Source of the DNA: Pyropia yezoensis
Lineage: Eukaryota > Rhodophyta > Bangiophyceae > Bangiales > Bangiaceae
Reading direction: 5' to 3'
Assembly (NCBI GenBank): GCA_009829735.1
Contig: CM020620.1
Coordinates: 6,526,545-6,590,544 of the forward strand
Length of the DNA stretch: 64,000 nucleotides
Below the pieces are notes generated by a model. The model had not been told where the DNA came from and ran no database searches. It worked only from the letters and a program-made list of their open reading frames with translations. Below are positions 1 through 10,901 of the stretch, in pieces (position 1 is the stretch's first letter; each line of letters starts with the position of its first letter). The position numbers and the translations under genes were made by a program.

Positions 1-104
1 CAGTTTCTACATCGCAGTAGACGACGCCGCTATGAGTGTCGACAAAGCATCTCGCGTGCACTTCCACACACAACCAAGAAGACACGAGGAGCATCCAAAA
101 AAAA

Positions 105-2223
105 TCAGCAGATGAAGGGGAGACGGGAGTTCTTCTCCGAGCACTCCAAGCAAGGGTTCTGTGCGTGCTTCGCCTGAGACAGCACGGTACGCGCCCCACT
201 AACCACGTCGTAGTAGGACGCGTCCGGATTGGTCTTGAGCACGGTCTGGATCGAGTTGGTGAGGGCGCCGAAGGCCTTGCCACCCGGCGGACGCACATCT
301 GCGCTCGTCTCGTGCGCCTGGCAGCCGGTGATGAGGATGCCCTTGTCCTCGCTCAGCGACCCACCCAGGGAGTGGGAGGTGCTGTGCGAGCCCCCAGACG
401 AGCCGCCCCCGCCCGAACCGCTGAGCATGCTCATCATCCCCATTGCGGCAGTCAAGCCGCTGCCGCCACCAGAGCTGTGCGACGACTGCTGTGGCTTCTT
501 GCCGCCAAGCAGGGAGCCCGCCAACCCCATGAGCGCCGCGGAGCCCCCGCCACCACTGCTCTGAGACTGCTTCTTGCCGCCCAGGAGGGAGCCCGCCAGC
601 CCAGCCAGCCCGCTGGAGCCGCCACCACTAGAGGACGACTGGCCCCCACCCTGGGACGCGGCCAGCATGCCGGCCATGGCCGCAAGACCCGAGCCCCCAG
701 ACATACCGGACCCGCTCTTGCCGCTCTTCAAGAAGTACTGCAGGGCCAGGCGGCCAGCATCGCCGCCAAAGAACTCGCCCAAGGTGGAACGGATGTTGCC
801 GGGCTGGACAGAGCGCCCCGTAATCTGGGTTAGCAGAGACGCCACGTCTGTGATGGGAAGCGCACGGTTCTTCACGTCTACGCCCCCAACCTCACGAGTG
901 CCGCCGGTGAGCAGCGACATCAGCGAAGCAGACTCCTCCAGCAACGATGCCTTGGAGTTGCCGTCCTTTTCGCCTTCAATAGCAACCTCCGAATGGTCGA
1001 GCATCGAACCAGAGTGACAGCAATCCGTGACCAGCGTCAGGCGGCAGCCGTCTGGGATGGTCGACACGATGGCGCGGAGGTCGTCATCGACAATAAGCGA
1101 CATATCTGTGGGGCACTGTGGAGAGGGATACGAAAAAGCACAACCAGGAAAAACGGAGCCATGTCAACGGGGTGCCCCGATGGATCTCGGGATGGACTGG
1201 GACAGTGCCGCTGCAATATCCAAAGGTAGCCATAAAACAAGATAGAACAACGTAACAAACAAGTGACAGTCAACCAGGTGGGAATCAAAAAACGTACAAT
1301 CGCCTGATACACGCCGCCACAAGAGAATATAAGAGAGCTGGGACACGACCACGAGATGAGTCAGATTCATGTTCAAGTTATCACGGGCGGCACATGCACA
1401 ATGAGAAGCACAGGCCGACCTCCCGAATGTCGGCACAATGACACATCCATGCGAGTTAGCTACCACTTACCTCGTCTTTGCGGTCGTCCTCTGGGTCGTC
1501 GTCGTCTGCCGGCACCTGCGTGCCATGGCCAGAGAAGTGCACAAAGATGATATCGTCCTCCTGTGCTTCGCCACACAGCTTGGTGAGAGCCTTGCGGATG
1601 TTGGCACCAGTCGGGATCAGCTCGTCCGAGCACGAACCGTCGTCCTTGAGAATGGTGATCTCCGAAGCGTCGAAACCCTTGTAGCGCTGCAGTACATCAT
1701 ACATGATGTCGACGTCTGTGGCACATGAGACAAACAATACTCACACTAGAAAAGAATGATCGGTCAGCAGCACGCTCAAGCCCCACGGAAGCGCGAGTTC
1801 TTGCAAAAGGAGTAGCCAGGCAAGCACACAAACACAGCACCACTTCAAGGTCAAAGATCACCAATAGAGCAGAGCCGCGGACTCACCATTGCAGCAGCCT
1901 TCCAGAGCAGCCTTCGTGCCGGGATAATTGCAGCCTGCAAAGAAGCATCGCAGTGGAGAGGGCAATGTTCAAACCAGAACACCAGGCCAGGGAGACGACG
2001 AGAGCACAAAAGAGTCAACCAACCATCCCTAGATGTGATCGCTCCATTGCACGCAAGTCACCCGACTGCACAGAGCGCCCCCCGCGCGAAATAGCAACAC
2101 ATGCAGCGCAAAGCAACAAGGACGACGGAGGACCACGACGCAGCCAGACCAGGGATGCCACACGACATGACACGGAGCAATGGCACGCGGCAACGTACCG
2201 ATGAGAACAGCCTTCTTGCCCAT
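105..2223 (-). CDS. Type I metacaspase, four exons
   Basis: Caspase-like cysteine protease cleaving after Arg/Lys, with roles in stress, proteostasis or cell death (family knowledge). I read four exons on the minus strand: 2199-2223, 1887-1934, 1471-1715 and 105-1115. Donors are GTACGT, GTGAGT and GTAAGT, each acceptor ends in AG, and phases agree, giving 442 aa. The N-terminus reads MGKKAVLIG then CNYPGTKAALEGCC. The catalytic dyad is His88 in HFSGHGTQ and Cys139 in DCCHSG. The p10-like part ends NPCLECSEKN...PFIC, as in the family. Residues about 237-363 are a Gly/Ser/Leu-rich insertion with two copies of a LAGSLLGGKK unit between conserved blocks. The 3/4 junction gives KDE-CPTD, about two residues shorter than usual, so that splice site is the least certain. 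It is divergent from the amidase gene. Confidence 0.93.
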
Positions 2224-2945
2224 GGTGACGACTGCTCGTGCGGCGAAACAACAGAGGCCGGGGAGGAGCAGGCAATGCAGCGGGGACGAGCGCAGGGAGA
2301 GGGTGGTGGACTGCGGCGCCAAGTTGACGAGAGGGAACGGCAGAAGTGGCAATCGGCCCGGGCGCGATGGCGCAGGCACGTGCAACGGGTGCGCCTATTG
2401 AAGGTGCACCAATCCTGCACTCATCAAGGGGTCCTAGCGGGGGGTCGCCAGCCGACCTGTCGTGGCGGTTGGCCACGGCTCGTAGCTTACATCAAATGAG
2501 GCTCTCTTGGAGCACTGCTGTAGAATAGCAACAGCTTTTGACCGCAAACCGGAAAAAGCGTCCCACAGTCCTCTCTCACGTCCGGAAAACTGTGCACCAT
2601 ATCTCGCGATGTCGCGCATGCATCGATTTTTTCGGTACACTTGGTGTAATTTCATTCAATGTACGATGTCCAACGTCTGAACGGATCAAGACTGCTTTTC
2701 GTATTTACTGTGTAGTTCGGCTGTGTGGATGCGGGCGATGTGGAGACCAGCGGAGAAGTCTCGTTTGTCCGACGCGGTGCTGATCGCGCACGAAGAAGGT
2801 TGCCGCTTCGCATGCACCACACCACCCCTCCACTGAAGCGCCCCATTGCCGCGTCACGCTGGCGTTCCTTTCTTTTTTTGGCCGCCGAGCCCTCGCTGGC
2901 AGGGCGCCGTCGCTGGCCCGACAGTGTCGCTACCGGCTGGCCACC
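2224..2945. other. Divergent intergenic region, putative bidirectional promoter
   Basis: These 722 bp separate the metacaspase start (minus) from the amidase start (plus). I see no conserved coding sequence and no clear TATA box. The ORFs here encode Arg/Pro/Cys-rich protein without motifs and look like GC-rich chance ORFs. Confidence 0.5.
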
Positions 2946-4230
2946 ATGGCCTCTCCGCCCCCCGCCGCGGCACTGCGGGTCGCCCTCTGTCAGCTGCCTG
3001 TGACGGCCGACAAGGCGGCCAACTTGGACCGCGCACGGGCAGCTATCGGCGCGGCGGTGGCGGGTGCGCCCGCCGCGGAGGTCAACGCTTGTGATGTCGG
3101 GCATGGTCTGGCGGGGGCGCCCCCCCCCCCCGCACCCGCCGGCGTCGGCCTCATTGTTCTTCCCGAGTGCTTTAATTGCCCCTACGACACCAGCGTCTTT
3201 TTCCGCTACTCGGAGCCGGTCCCCCCCGTGGGCACCCCCCTGGGCGGGGTGGCTGAGTCCACCTCCCCAACCGTTGCGATGTTGCAACGGGCGGCCGCAG
3301 CGGCGGGTGCAGTTGTAGTGGGTGGCAGCCTTCCCGAGGCGGGTGCCGACGGCGCCGTCTACAACACCTGCGTCGTTGTGGGCGCAGACGGCACCATTCT
3401 GGCCACCCACCGCAAGGTGCACCTCTTTGACGTGGACGTTCCCGGCGGGGTCTGCTTCAAAGAGAGTGACGCCCTCACCGCGGGTGGCGCTGTCACCTCT
3501 TTTTCCATAGGTGACCCGGTCGGCACCGTCGGGGTGGGTATCTGCTACGACGTCCGCTTCCCCGAGTACGCGGGCGTGTTGGTGCGCGAGCGTGGCGCGC
3601 GGCTGCTGGTCTTCCCTGGCGCCTTCAATTCGACGACCGGGCCCGCGCACTGGGAGCTTCTGTTGCGCGCGCGGGCTGTGGACGGGCAGTGCTACGTGGT
3701 GGCTTGCTCCCCGGCGTGGGGGGCTGATGGTGACGGAGGGGGGGGGGAGGGTTACGAGGCCTGGGGCCATTCGATGGTGGTGGGGCCGTGGGGCGACGTG
3801 CGCGTCGTGGCTGGGCGGGGTCAAGTGCGTTCTCGTGCGGTCGGGCTGGCCCTGCGGTGCTGCTCTCTTGAGTGGGTGTGTGGGGGGCCAGTTCAGTTGG
3901 CTCGGGTGAGCAGGTCAGGGCTGCTGCTTGAGGAGATTCTTGCTGAGGCGCCGGGTTGCTCATCGCAGGGTGCTCCAGTGCCTGGGTCGGATTGTGGACT
4001 CACTACCTGTTGGACCGCTCGCTTTCGTGTCCCTCCCTGCGACTGGCGTGGCTTTGCTTCTCTGCCTTCCGGGCATGGCACAGGAGACGCTGTACGCGGT
4101 CATTGATATGGAGGACGTGTTCCGCACGCGGCGGGCCATCCCCACCTCGGTCCAGCGGCGGCTCGACTTGTATTCTCTCAAGACCGTTGGGGGCAACCGC
4201 GGTGACGGCAGCCCCGCGGCCTCTGTCTAG
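2946..4230 (+). CDS. Omega-amidase (Nit2-like), nitrilase superfamily, two exons
   Basis: Carbon-nitrogen hydrolase predicted to deamidate alpha-ketoglutaramate or alpha-ketosuccinamate, a cytosolic or mitochondrial metabolite-repair step. The ATG lies in a strong Kozak context (gccaccATGG). Exon 1 is 2946-3824 (293 codons, donor GTGCGT). Exon 2 is 4084-4230 (acceptor GCACAG) and gives 341 aa in total. The catalytic triad is visible: Glu74 in LPECFNCPYDT, Lys157 in HRKVHLFDVDVPGG, Cys200 in VGICYDVRFPEYA. Exon 2 restores the family C-terminus ETLYAVIDMEDVF...RRLDLYSL. Without splicing the frame reads through the intron as a non-homologous tail, so the intron is well supported. A Pro/Ala-rich loop (about residues 38-66) expands the normal loop before the Glu. 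It is followed in the same orientation by endonuclease V. Confidence 0.93.
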
Positions 4231-4974
4231 TCAGCTTGCGGGCACTTGCCTTTGTGTCGTCTACGCGGAACGGTTGTGTGTCGCTCAGACGGGGTCTGTG
4301 CTTTGAACGGGTACCAGATATCCCTCTGTGCAGTGGGTACTATGCCGGGACCATGTGCGAATGGGGTCAGACACGAACAACTTGTCTCTTGCTTGCTCAG
4401 GGCACGTCTAGACAGCAGAGCCCAAGTGTGTCTCAGACAGAGAACACGGGCAGTAGGGCTGTGCAACACGCCTGGGGCGTGTACACGGACACGCCCCGGG
4501 CGCGTTCAAAACTCGTGTCTTCGCCGTGTCACGCCGACACGCCCGCCAATAGTAAGGGCGTGGATGGGGCGTGTTTGGGTTGTGTTGGAGCTGGGAGACG
4601 TCAGAATTGGCCTCCATGGAGTAAGCGCCAATTCCAAGAGTTGTCAACGTGTGTCGTTTGAGGCGCTATCCAAACCGCGCTATCACCATATATGACGACC
4701 ACTGGTGCGCTTAGCCTCATCCTGGGGGGTCACTTCGTGCATGTAGGGCGTGATCGGTGCGAACAGGCGCGTTGTAAATACGCGTCGTAGTCCCCGTTCC
4801 TTCACTCGCAATGCTTCGAACAGCCCCGCCATTGGCTGGTGCCGGCACCCCCCTCCCAGCACCCCCCCCGCCCCCCCCCGCCCCCTCCCCGTTCCCAGCA
4901 GAGGCCACCACCTCCCGCGCGCTGCGTGGGAACCTGCCCACTCGGATGCCTCGTGGATATGTAAACACTGAGGC
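4231..4974. other. Intergenic spacer with one GC-rich hairpin
   Basis: No gene recognised between the amidase and endonuclease V. It contains an inverted repeat with 12-nt arms 4471-4482 and 4489-4500 (one mismatch, 6-nt loop) and several cgtgtcacgccgacacg-like repeats. About 240 bp downstream of the amidase stop, the hairpin could sit near its 3' end, but I see no AATAAA beside it. Confidence 0.5.
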
Positions 4975-6270
4975 ATGGCGACCCCAACGGCGCCGGCCAG
5001 TTCGCTCGAACCCCTTTCTACGTCGCCTCTCAACTCTCCCCTGTTGGTTGAGTCGACAACGTCACAGCGTGCAACTGCCAACTCTCCCCAGCTGGTCGAG
5101 TGGACAGCGTCGCAGCATGCAACTGCCGCTGCGGTCGTCACCACCGACGACGTGCCATGGTCACTCCCTCCCCGGCCGGCCTCCCTCTTCCCCTTTCTAC
5201 CCCCCTCCGCCCACCTTCGGGTGCCCCTGTCGCCTGCTGATAGGCGCCGACCACCTCGCCTCATAGGCGGTGCCGACGTTTCCTTCCCCGCCTCGGGTGG
5301 TGCCGCCGGCGTGGCTACGCTCACCGTCTGCCATTGGCCGTCTGGGGTGCTACTGTACAGCCGCTCTGTGGATGTCGTCGTGGACGTGCCGTATGTACCT
5401 GGCTTCCTGGCATTTCGTGAGGTGCCCCCCGTCGTGTCGCTGCTCGCCGCCTACGCCTCTGATGTTGGGCTGCCGCCGCTGCCGGCAGCTCCCAATGGGG
5501 GCACGGCGCTTTTGCAGGCTGTGGGGCGTGGCGACTGCTTCGATGGTGCCAGTGGTGTGGGGGTGCCGTGCTCGCCCCTGGGCCCTTTCCTCGATGTGCT
5601 GCTGTGTGATGGAAACGGAGTTCTGCACCCGCGGGGCGCGGGCATGGCTTGCGCGGTGGGAGTGACAACGGGCGTCCCGACGGTGGGCGTGGCGAAGCAG
5701 CTCCACAACGTCGACGGCCTCGGCCGCACCGCCGTTGCTGCTGCCATTGCTGCGGCACCTGCAAGAGTGGCTGCCGTGCCGCTGGTGGGCGTGTCGGGTG
5801 TGCTCCACGGCGCTGCCTACATGGGCGCAGTCGCCGACCGGCGACAGCGGCGTGGCGGCAGCGGCAGTGGCAACGATAGCGCACCGGGGGGGGGCGAGCG
5901 GCCTGTCCCGCCCCCCGCGCCCGGCCAAACAGCGTCGACGGTTCCATCGGCAGCAGCTGCGGCCGCCGCTGCAGCGGCGGCGGGTACTCCCCCGCCGCCC
6001 CTCACACCCCACCCGCGGCTGACCCGCCCCGTGTACGTGTCGGTTGGTCATCGGGTTTCCCTGTCCACGGCGCTCGCATTGGTGGCATCCTTGACGCCCG
6101 CACGCGTGCCGGCGCCCATCCGAACGGCCGACGCCCACTCACGTGCGGCAATCCGGGGTGACCGCGTGACCGTGTGCGAGACGGCCGCACTGTCGGCGGT
6201 GGCGGGGGGTGGGGGAGGCGCGGAAGTGGCCGCCGTAGCGGCGCGAACGGCGCGCCGGAAGAGAAGCTGA
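4975..6270 (+). CDS. Endonuclease V (inosine-specific nuclease)
   Basis: Metal-dependent nuclease cutting one phosphodiester 3' to inosine, in DNA repair or RNA metabolism. Single exon, 431 aa, ATG in ggcATGG. Family motifs occur in order: IGGADVSF with Asp101, PYVPGFLAFRE with Glu149, DVLLCDGNGVLHPRG with Asp212, PTVGVAK with Lys241, and PVYVSVGHRVSLSTAL near residue 352. This matches the expected Asp/Glu/Asp metal site. The protein is much longer than the usual 220-280 aa. It has a low-complexity N-terminal extension of about 95 residues, and a Gly/Pro/Ala-rich insertion at about 289-345 that includes a run of about 12 alanines. The insertion sits between conserved blocks and is probably a disordered loop. 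No intron is needed. Confidence 0.92.
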   Translation: MATPTAPASSLEPLSTSPLNSPLLVESTTSQRATANSPQLVEWTASQHATAAAVVTTDDVPWSLPPRPASLFPFLPPSAHLRVPLSPADRRRPPRLIGGADVSFPASGGAAGVATLTVCHWPSGVLLYSRSVDVVVDVPYVPGFLAFREVPPVVSLLAAYASDVGLPPLPAAPNGGTALLQAVGRGDCFDGASGVGVPCSPLGPFLDVLLCDGNGVLHPRGAGMACAVGVTTGVPTVGVAKQLHNVDGLGRTAVAAAIAAAPARVAAVPLVGVSGVLHGAAYMGAVADRRQRRGGSGSGNDSAPGGGERPVPPPAPGQTASTVPSAAAAAAAAAAAGTPPPPLTPHPRLTRPVYVSVGHRVSLSTALALVASLTPARVPAPIRTADAHSRAAIRGDRVTVCETAALSAVAGGGGGAEVAAVAARTARRKRS

Positions 6271-8328
6271 GTGGGGGCGCAGGGGTGCGCTCGGCCCACC
6301 GTGCTGGCAAAGAAGTGGGAGCTGCCTGCCGTTGGGTAGGTGCGGACGAGAAACGGTGCGTACGTTTGCGGCACTCACTCAGGGTACAAAAGATGTCTGT
6401 ACTACCTGTGCATTATGTAATCTGCTCGTATGTAGCGTCCGTGGTACATGTGCATTGTATTTTCGGTTGACCAGGTTTATGAAAGGGCCGGTGCCGCACG
6501 TGACCTGCGGCTTAGGTACTGCTGGCTGGAGATGCAATGGTGGCCTGCACGTACGATAAATATTGGTGCCTCACGTTACACACCTTGCACGGACGCTACG
6601 AGGTTGAGTATGTACGTACCAGCTGTTCCACGCAGTGGCGCTGAGATGGCGCCTTCCGTCCGCCGAAGCGCCTGGAGCAGCGGGTCGTGACCATGCCCAG
6701 CAGCTCCGTATGCCACATCGTGGAGGACGGGGGTTGTGACCACCCCCCCCACAAGCACTTCAGGGCCCTGAAGTAGTCGAGGAGGGGGGTTGTGAGCACC
6801 CCCCCCTCAAGCACTCGAGGAGAGGGTTGCAGTCGGCGGTGAGCCCACCACGTCATGGATACTGTACAGCTGTACTGCAGTACACCAGGCACGCGACGTG
6901 CATGAGCGATACCGGATCCGTCATCGTTGCGTGGGCCAATGAAAACGACTCCCGCGCCGAGTACAGTCGTTTCAGAGCCGTGACAATCAGGTATGTAGGT
7001 ACACGCGACCGTATAAAGTAACCGTACGTTTGTAAACGTCTTGAGCACAGACTTCTCGTTGGCAATTCTACTTCTGTCAGTCTTGGCCCGCGGAGTGCTG
7101 TGCTGTGCCCTCCCATGTGATTTCGACCAACTCTGCATGGCTTTGCATGCCTTTCGTGCAAGACGCAAGGCTCTGCTGAGCAAGACGGTTGTGATGACGG
7201 ACTCTTGACGCACACATTTTGGAAGGCTTGCATCCATTGCCCTGCCCAATCACAGCATCCGCTGCCTCGCTTCCCGTCGTGCCTATGCACTGTTACGCAC
7301 ACCTGGCCGCTGCTGGCGCTCCCACCCACAGGACACAGGGTCGGCACCCTTTTTGGGTCGGGTCGCTCCAAACGCGCACCGTCCTCCCCTCGGTGGCCCG
7401 CTGTGCGCCGTCTGGTGGGTTGTGCGTTGTGTTTTGGGCCGGCGCCCTCGCGGGGGCCCCCCGCGACGGCGTGTGCTCGCGCACTGGCGCAGCGTTGACG
7501 GTGGCCCCGCCGCTCGGGGGCACCGACCCCGTCCTCGCGACCGCGGGGTGGGCGTCCGCCTTTTGGCTGCCTGCCACGTGCGGCCGCGCAACGGGCCGTG
7601 GCCGGCCCGAGAGACGCCGCCACGGCCCCCCCCCCACCCCCCCCCCCGCCGTTTGTCAGGGGTGTGCGCGCGTGCATGCGTGAGGGGCGACTGGCGCGCG
7701 TGCTTGCTGGGCGCCGCCTTCCGGCCGTGGCCGCCGAGAGGACGACAGCGGTGTGACGGCGACGGAGTGGCGCCAACGCCCGCACCCACACGCACGGGCG
7801 ACGCGCCGCAACGCTGCCGGCGCCGCCGGACGGGCGGGCGGGCGGACGGCCACGGCAGGCGGGCGGTGGTGGTGGCGGTGGTTGGAGCGCCGCTGGCGCG
7901 TGTGCGCATCCAACCCTTCTTCGCGTGTGGCGGCGGCTGTGCGAATCTCCGTGTCCTGCGGGGGGGGCGCGTGTGGGCAGAGAGGCCCACGTTGCCCCCG
8001 GCGGGCCGGCGGGGACGGGGTCGGTTGCAGGTGGTCGCGGTAGGGTGGTGCCACGTCGCTGGCGCGCCGTGGGCGGCGGTCGGCGGAACCCAGTCGGGGC
8101 GTCGTTGGTGCGGTGGTGCATCCCGGGCGTGACGCGGGTGGCTCGTTGGGACGCGGCATTCCCCCCCCGTCCCCCACCTGTGTTTCACACGGGGTGTGTG
8201 GTTCCCTGTGGTTCTCCCCCCTCTCAGTGCTGCCACTTATCTTCGTCGTTGACGACACCTTCGCATCGCCGACAATCGCCGGGCTTCCCCCCTCCCCGCC
8301 CCCCCCCCCCCCCCTGGTGCGTCGCATC
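6271..8328. other. Intergenic region, no convincing gene
   Basis: Two kb between endonuclease V and the C2-like gene. Overlapping ORFs exist on both strands, especially 7283-8236, but all translate to Arg/Pro/Gly-rich sequence with no motif, as expected of GC-rich random sequence. Features seen are a pair of hairpin-bearing repeats at 6722-6819 and C-runs at 7629-7648. Confidence 0.5.
6722..6819. repeat. Two diverged hairpin repeats around a 14-bp palindrome
   Basis: The first unit (about 6722-6758) and second unit (about 6780-6816) both have the plan GAGGA, G-run, TTGTGA, CACC, C-run, CAAGCACT. Each unit can fold on itself by pairing its G-run with its C-run. Between them lies the perfect palindrome TTCAGGGCCCTGAA at 6759-6772. 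Function unknown. Confidence 0.6.
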
Positions 8329-10413
8329 ATGTCCCGTTCGCCCGACCGCCTCCGCCTGCGGCTGCTGTCGGCCAAGGCCACCCTCACCTCTCCCCCACCC
8401 AAGGGTGGCACCCTCCTAACACTGACGCTGCCGACTGCCCCGCCGACGGTGGTGACGACGGGCGCCGCTGGCACGAAGCTCCCCACGTGGCCTATTCCGC
8501 CGCCGTCGTCAGAGACGGGCGCCCATGCTTGGTACGTCACGACTGATGCCGCCCGCATGCGGCGGTCTGTGGTGGTGCGGGTGCGGGAGGCGGGGCGGGC
8601 GGCCAAGCTGGTGGGCGCTGCCAAGATCCCTCTTGCGGCGCTTGCCACTGGCCCTGACAGCCTGGTGGTGGACGTTGTGGACCCCGCCGGTGGGGAGCAA
8701 GTGGTGGCGCGGGTGCAATTGCGGTTGGTGTTTGAGCTGGTTCGCGCCGTCCGATTTGTGCTTGCAGACGTGCGCGTGGCGCATCTGCCGCTGCGGTTGC
8801 CTCAGCAACCGCCACGATCATCGGTGCCACCGACGCGCCGGCCTGGCAAAGTGCCTAACAGCCGGTCGTCCCCCACATCTACGTCCCGGTCAGTCCCCAA
8901 GAGGGGCGCGGGGCGCTCGTCAAGTAAGGCGGCTGGAGGGGGCAGTGATGCGGCGTCATCGCCGTTGCCGGGTGCAGCGGATCCCTCCCACAAGTCCTTG
9001 CGGGTCGGCGTGGCGCTCGGATCGACCCCGCCCGCATCGGAGCGGGATTACACGGTGGTCACTTCCCCTGCGTCAATGGTGGCAGCCAGAAGCGGGGGGG
9101 ACGTGTCGGTGCGGTGGGCTGATGATGGCTCTACCCTCAACGTGACCTCTACTGGCTCACTAAAAGACCTGGTGGTTCCTCGCCGGGATGGCTCCTCTGT
9201 GTGCCTTTTCTTCTCCGTGCAGACCTCCTCCTCCGCAGCGGACTCCCGCAAGCTGAAGTGGCACCAGGCGGCGATCGGGGCTCTGCCGATGGGCCTGCTG
9301 CTCAGCTCCCTGCGTTCCCCGAACATGACGACCGCCCGGAAGCTGTTGGTGCCTCTGGCGTCTGTGGGTGGGGCTCAAGCGGGCGACGTTCGCGCCAACA
9401 TTCTTATCCGCTCCCTCCCGCACGTGGCCCAGATGCATGGCCGTGGTATCCACAATGTAAACGGGGTGGTGGAGGTGCCTGCCAGAGTGAATGGTGCGAC
9501 GGGAACCGCGTCGGCGGCTGCTTCGTACACACTTCTGCCATGGCTGCCATTACCCCCAGCAACGCGGGAGCTACCGCCCGTGCCGGGCGACGGGACGCCT
9601 GCGCTGGATGTCTCTGGAACTTCATCTGGGCCGTTGGGGGGCTCCGACGCTGGTAGTGGCCAAAGTAATGGCAGTGGTGGCCTCGCCGCGTTTGCGGATG
9701 CGTCTTGCCCTACGCCGCCAGCGTCGGCCCCGGCTCCGCCCCCCGTTGGGGCTGCATCGGCTCCCACCACACCTATGGCTCCCTGGGAGGTGGATGCTTA
9801 TTTCCCGCCCCCTCCCTCTTTGCCCCTTCCCCCTGGCCCGCCGCTGCCGGGTGCATATGGGGCCTACCCGCCGTCGGCGCCGCCGGCGCCTCTTGTGCGG
9901 AGCAATTCGGGTACCTCCTTGGCAATCCACCCCCGCTTTGTGGCAGCTGCTCGTGCTGCAGGCCCGGCTAGCTGGGTGCCACCTCATACCGACAGGCCAT
10001 TGCAGGCTTACGAGGGCGCGACGTTTGGCATTGGAGTCCTGTCGCTCGATGGCAATAGCAGCGGTGGCGTTGGGGTGGCCCCAACGGACCCGCTAGTGTC
10101 GGACGTTTACGACTCGGTGGGCTCTGCCTCCACGCTGACCACGTTGGGATCTGCGGAAGAGCCGAGCGGCGCTCACCTCCATCATGCGCAGCCACCGCAT
10201 GGCCGCGGGGGGGGTGCTTTGGGGCTGTATGACACGAACGTGAGCGTGGGGAGCACAGGCAGCAGCGGTACTATTCACGGGCTTCCAGTGGGCGCAGCGC
10301 CGTCGTCGGAGATGAGGCGAGGTGCGGGCAAGTTTACCTCGGATGGCCGGTTGCGGGAGGAGGAGCCGTTGCCTCCCCCGCCAGAGATGCCGGCGGCTTT
10401 GATGTACGGGTGA
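8329..10413 (+). CDS. C2-like domain protein with Pro/Ala/Ser-rich C-terminus
   Basis: I could not name this gene. The chosen ATG at 8329 gives 694 aa starting MSRSPDRLRLRLLSAKATL. The open frame continues upstream to 8113 but only through Pro-rich sequence without an ATG. Residues 1-150 have the beta-strand rhythm of a C2 domain (LRLRLLSAKA, LLTLTLP, VVVRVREAG, VGAAKIPLAAL, ARVQLRLVFEL), possibly the NT-C2 type. Residues about 225-370 form a second folded-looking block (VSVRWADDGSTLNV, CLFFSVQTS, KWHQAAIGALPMG). The rest is low complexity and probably disordered. If C2 is right, the role would be membrane or protein binding, perhaps trafficking. The Asp pattern of a calcium-binding C2 is not obvious. 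It is convergent with the transporter gene. Confidence 0.75.
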   Translation: MSRSPDRLRLRLLSAKATLTSPPPKGGTLLTLTLPTAPPTVVTTGAAGTKLPTWPIPPPSSETGAHAWYVTTDAARMRRSVVVRVREAGRAAKLVGAAKIPLAALATGPDSLVVDVVDPAGGEQVVARVQLRLVFELVRAVRFVLADVRVAHLPLRLPQQPPRSSVPPTRRPGKVPNSRSSPTSTSRSVPKRGAGRSSSKAAGGGSDAASSPLPGAADPSHKSLRVGVALGSTPPASERDYTVVTSPASMVAARSGGDVSVRWADDGSTLNVTSTGSLKDLVVPRRDGSSVCLFFSVQTSSSAADSRKLKWHQAAIGALPMGLLLSSLRSPNMTTARKLLVPLASVGGAQAGDVRANILIRSLPHVAQMHGRGIHNVNGVVEVPARVNGATGTASAAASYTLLPWLPLPPATRELPPVPGDGTPALDVSGTSSGPLGGSDAGSGQSNGSGGLAAFADASCPTPPASAPAPPPVGAASAPTTPMAPWEVDAYFPPPPSLPLPPGPPLPGAYGAYPPSAPPAPLVRSNSGTSLAIHPRFVAAARAAGPASWVPPHTDRPLQAYEGATFGIGVLSLDGNSSGGVGVAPTDPLVSDVYDSVGSASTLTTLGSAEEPSGAHLHHAQPPHGRGGGALGLYDTNVSVGSTGSSGTIHGLPVGAAPSSEMRRGAGKFTSDGRLREEEPLPPPPEMPAALMYG

Positions 10414-10901
10414 CGGCTCCCATCGCACTCGTGTCTGGTTGTGTTCTCATCGCCTGGTTTCACGCACGGTCTTTGATTGCTCCGTTGTTTTCGTCGACAT
10501 GCCATCAGGGGGTCGTACATTTTTGCTAGGTCATTGTCGAGTCGCGCATCGGCGAGAGGCGATGTAGTGACACCTGCGCTTGAGATGCATTCTCCCCCGG
10601 GCACAGCAGATGCCAGGTGTTGCCCACGCTCGGCATTGACGCTCGCGGGCCCCCACCACTGGGGCAGCTAGGACCCACGGTACCCCCCTGGACGCTCATC
10701 TCGAGGGGCTTTACGCCTCGGTCCCCCCCAGCGTGCTGAGCCTGTGCTTGCCTACAGTAAAAGCACCGGACAACTCACGACGCATGCGCGCAGGCACGCT
10801 GCGTGCAAGCACAAGAGATGAAGAAGGTGAAGAGGACAGATTGTATGTATGTACACAATCGGATAGAAGTGACTCTGGACGGTGACGCGCGGACAGCGGG
10901 A
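10414..10901. other. Convergent intergenic region
   Basis: Space of 488 bp between the 3' ends of the C2-like gene (plus) and the transporter gene (minus). No gene seen, and no clear polyadenylation signal on either strand. Confidence 0.5.

Noticed and set aside
7283-8236. Long overlapping ORFs on both strands upstream of the C2-like gene
   Set aside because: Arg/Pro/Gly-rich, no motifs, several frames open at once as expected in very GC-rich DNA.
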